Shown here piece by piece: positions 49,833-51,836 of a stretch of 51,836 nt of DNA. Position 1 is the first letter of the stretch. Each line of letters begins with the position of its first letter. Below the pieces are notes generated by a model, which worked only from the letters and a program-made list of their open reading frames with translations, had not been told where the DNA came from and did not search any database. A program made the translations under genes and the position numbers. This DNA comes from CANKHA01 sp035652315 (GTDB lineage Bacteria; Pseudomonadota; Alphaproteobacteria; Rhizobiales; Xanthobacteraceae): contig DASREA010000085.1 in assembly GCA_035652315.1 (NCBI GenBank), positions 1 through 51,836 on the forward strand, written 5' to 3'.

Positions 49833-51836
49833 ATGGCCAATAAAATGCTCATCGACGCGACGCACCCGGAGGAAACCCGGGTGGTCGTCTTGCGCGGCAA
49901 TCGCGTTGAAGAATTCGACTTCGAATCCGCGAGCCGCAAGCAGCTACGCGGCAATATCTATCTCGCCAAGGTAACACGGGTTGAACCGTCGCTGCAGGCC
50001 GCTTTCGTCGATTACGGCGGCAACCGTCACGGCTTCCTCGCCTTCAGCGAAATCCATCCCGACTATTATCAGATCCCGATCGCCGACCGGCAGGCGTTGA
50101 TTGAAGAAGACGAGCGCGCCGCTCGCGCTGCCGATATCGAAGCCGACAGTCGCGCCGGCCGCCGTGGCGGGCAACGCCACGCGCTCCGGACCGACGCCAG
50201 AGTGAAAAGCCATCCGATCGAAGCCGCCGTACCGCAATCTCCTGCCGAACCCGGTTCGGAAGACGTCTTGACCGACATCATGCGCGGCGAAGCGCCGCTC
50301 GATATCGCCGAGGCGGCAAACGGAGCCTCCGCGGAAGAGCCGTCGACGCCCGAACATCTCGGGCAGGCCGAGATCACGCCGGCGGAGCCGATCGGCGAAA
50401 TCCAGCAGGCGGAGGCGGATTCGCGAGCCGGCGCCGACGCGTTCACGACCGACACGCCGCCAGCCGAGGATTTGGCGGCGGCCGAGATCACGCCCGACGA
50501 GCCGATCGGGATGATCCAGCAGGCAGAGGCTTCCGAATCCGGTGCCGGCGAATCCGAGGCCGCCGAAAGCGGCAATGGCAATGGCGAAGACGCCGAACAG
50601 CACGTGGAGTCGGTCGGCGGCGCCGACGCGATGGAAGAAGTGCCTGAGCGGATGCCGCGCCACCGCCGCCAATACAAGATCCAGGAAGTGATCAAGCGCC
50701 GGCAGATCATGCTGGTGCAGGTGGTCAAGGAAGAGCGCGGCACCAAGGGCGCAGCGCTCACCACCTATCTTTCGCTAGCCGGGCGCTATTCGGTGCTCAT
50801 GCCGAACACCGCGCGCGGCGGCGGCATCAGCCGCAAGATCACCGATGCCACCGACCGCAAGCGACTCAAGGAAATCGCCCAGGACCTGGAAGTGCCGGAA
50901 GGCATGGGCGTGATCCTGCGCACGGCCGGCGCGAGCCGGACCAAGACCGAGGTGAAGCGTGACTTCGAATATCTGTTGCGCTTGTGGGAGACCGTGCGCG
51001 ACCTGACGCTGAAGTCCACGGCGCCGACTCTGGTCTATGAGGAAGGCTCGCTGGTCAAGCGCGCCATCCGCGATCTCTACAACAAGGACATCGACGAAAT
51101 CATCGTTGCCGGCGACGAGGCCTATAAAGAGGCCAAAGAGTTCATGCGCATGCTCATGCCGAGCCATGCCAAGAACGTGAAGCCGTACAAGGAAGTTCAG
51201 CCGCTATTCACGCGCTACGGCATCGAGAGCCAGCTCGACGCGATGTTCTCGCCCACCGTGCAGCTCCGTTCCGGCGGCTATATCGTCATCAACCAGGCCG
51301 AGGCGCTGGTGGCGATCGACGTCAACTCCGGCCGCGCCACGCGCGAGCATCATATCGAAGACACCGCGCTGAAGACCAATCTCGAGGCGGCCGAGGAAAT
51401 CGCGCGGCAATTGCGCATGCGCGATCTTGCCGGGCTTATCGTCATCGACTTCATCGACATGGAGGAGAAGCGCAACAATCGCTCGGTCGAGCGCCGGTTG
51501 AAGGAATGCCTGAAGCACGACCGCGCCCGCATCCAAGTCGGCGGCATTTCCCATTTCGGCCTCTTGGAAATGTCGCGGCAGCGCATCCGCACCAGCGTGC
51601 TGGAAAGCTCTACGGAAAAATGCCCAACGTGCGGCGGCAGCGGGCATGTGCGCGCGGTCGGCTCGGTGGCGCTGCAGCTTCTGCGCGCGCTCGAAGAGAC
51701 GCTGCTCAAGAGCGCAACGCATAATCTCATCGTGCGCACGCGCCCCGAAGTCGCGATCTACGTGCTCAATCATAAGCGGGCGCATCTGCGCGATCTGGAA
51801 GAACGTTTCCGCGTCACCTTGACCATCAGTTCCGAC
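49833..51836 (+). CDS. rne: Ribonuclease E/G (3' end cut off by the window edge)
   Basis: Endoribonuclease at the core of the degradosome; 668 codons are visible and the C-terminal scaffold lies beyond the edge. The first half of an S1 domain (MANKMLIDATHPEETRVVVL, LQAAFVDYGGNRHGFLAFSEI) is interrupted at about residues 95-278 by an acidic, Ala/Glu/Pro-rich insertion. It then resumes at YKIQEVIKRRQIMLVQVVKEERGTKGAALT. The 5'-sensor and DNase I-like regions follow, with VAIDVNSGRATREHHIEDTAL and GLIVIDFIDMEEKRN supplying the catalytic aspartates. The zinc link is CPTCGGSGH. Insertions in S1 are known in alphaproteobacteria; this one carries an internal duplication. Confidence 0.97.
   Translation, partial: MANKMLIDATHPEETRVVVLRGNRVEEFDFESASRKQLRGNIYLAKVTRVEPSLQAAFVDYGGNRHGFLAFSEIHPDYYQIPIADRQALIEEDERAARAADIEADSRAGRRGGQRHALRTDARVKSHPIEAAVPQSPAEPGSEDVLTDIMRGEAPLDIAEAANGASAEEPSTPEHLGQAEITPAEPIGEIQQAEADSRAGADAFTTDTPPAEDLAAAEITPDEPIGMIQQAEASESGAGESEAAESGNGNGEDAEQHVESVGGADAMEEVPERMPRHRRQYKIQEVIKRRQIMLVQVVKEERGTKGAALTTYLSLAGRYSVLMPNTARGGGISRKITDATDRKRLKEIAQDLEVPEGMGVILRTAGASRTKTEVKRDFEYLLRLWETVRDLTLKSTAPTLVYEEGSLVKRAIRDLYNKDIDEIIVAGDEAYKEAKEFMRMLMPSHAKNVKPYKEVQPLFTRYGIESQLDAMFSPTVQLRSGGYIVINQAEALVAIDVNSGRATREHHIEDTALKTNLEAAEEIARQLRMRDLAGLIVIDFIDMEEKRNNRSVERRLKECLKHDRARIQVGGISHFGLLEMSRQRIRTSVLESSTEKCPTCGGSGHVRAVGSVALQLLRALEETLLKSATHNLIVRTRPEVAIYVLNHKRAHLRDLEERFRVTLTISSD

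Noticed and set aside
49417..49974. Small gene in the rne leader
   Set aside because: Its translation is Arg/Pro-rich and runs into rne in another frame; no ribosome site.
50367..50531. The rne direct repeat as a mobile element or CRISPR-like repeat
   Set aside because: It is in frame within rne and encodes a repeated peptide; there are only two copies.
1..51836. CRISPR arrays, tRNA or rRNA genes, insertion sequences, prophage genes
   Set aside because: I looked for regularly spaced repeats, cloverleaf ends, transposase motifs and phage-type genes and saw none.

Overview
The window is a GC-rich chromosomal segment of an alphaproteobacterium, most likely of the order Hyphomicrobiales (Rhizobiales). 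The reasons are conserved gene neighbourhoods (alaC-hom-glpX-recJ; a cysteine desulfurase followed by sufBCDS-sufT-sufA; rne, amiC, PBP1a, prfB), a class I PHA synthase, a BigR-type sulfur-stress locus, a candidate Irr iron-control box and two palindromic intergenic repeats of the type scattered through Rhizobiales genomes. No tRNA, rRNA, CRISPR array, insertion sequence or prophage was seen. Both window edges cut a gene: recJ on the left (minus strand) and rne on the right (plus strand).

Left part (1-14.5 kb). A minus-strand operon carries an AlaC-like aminotransferase, homoserine dehydrogenase, class II fructose bisphosphatase, a DUF2059 secreted protein and RecJ. Divergent from it is phaC with its own terminator. 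Next comes a complete GltIJKL-type amino-acid ABC importer, with a strong hairpin between the binding-protein gene and the permease genes. A persulfide/sulfide detoxification locus follows: a persulfide-dioxygenase-like enzyme divergent from bigR, a membrane-bound rhodanese and a TauE/SafE exporter. The two arms are served by face-to-face promoters that share one palindrome. argC closes this part.

Middle (14.5-27 kb). This part holds a probable copper locus (His-rich secreted protein plus Met-rich DUF305 protein) and several membrane proteins (DedA, AI-2E family, a small HAHLNL-motif protein). It also holds parE preceded by a 13-bp hairpin, a secreted phosphoesterase, a double-cupin protein followed by an orphan EutA-like reactivase, an RhlE-like RNA helicase and a diguanylate cyclase with a degenerate I-site.

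Fe-S region (27-34.5 kb). A full SUF operon on the minus strand is headed by an IscS/NifS-type desulfurase. A near-consensus Irr box lies over the predicted transcription start, and a 103-bp palindromic repeat lies between sufC and sufD.

Right part (34.5-51.8 kb). This holds an alpha/beta hydrolase, anmK, tyrS, a giant AsmA/YhdP-like protein, a Bcp peroxiredoxin, an M23 peptidase, and prfB with an intact programmed +1 frameshift. After these come PBP1a, the AmiC-type amidase and RNase E with an acidic, internally repeated insertion in its S1 domain. The most unusual item is a two-gene plus-strand cassette between prfB and PBP1a: a signal-peptide-bearing protein resembling the CdiA-CT RNase A-like toxin domain, and a 99-residue candidate immunity protein. 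No CdiA, T6SS or other delivery gene is nearby.
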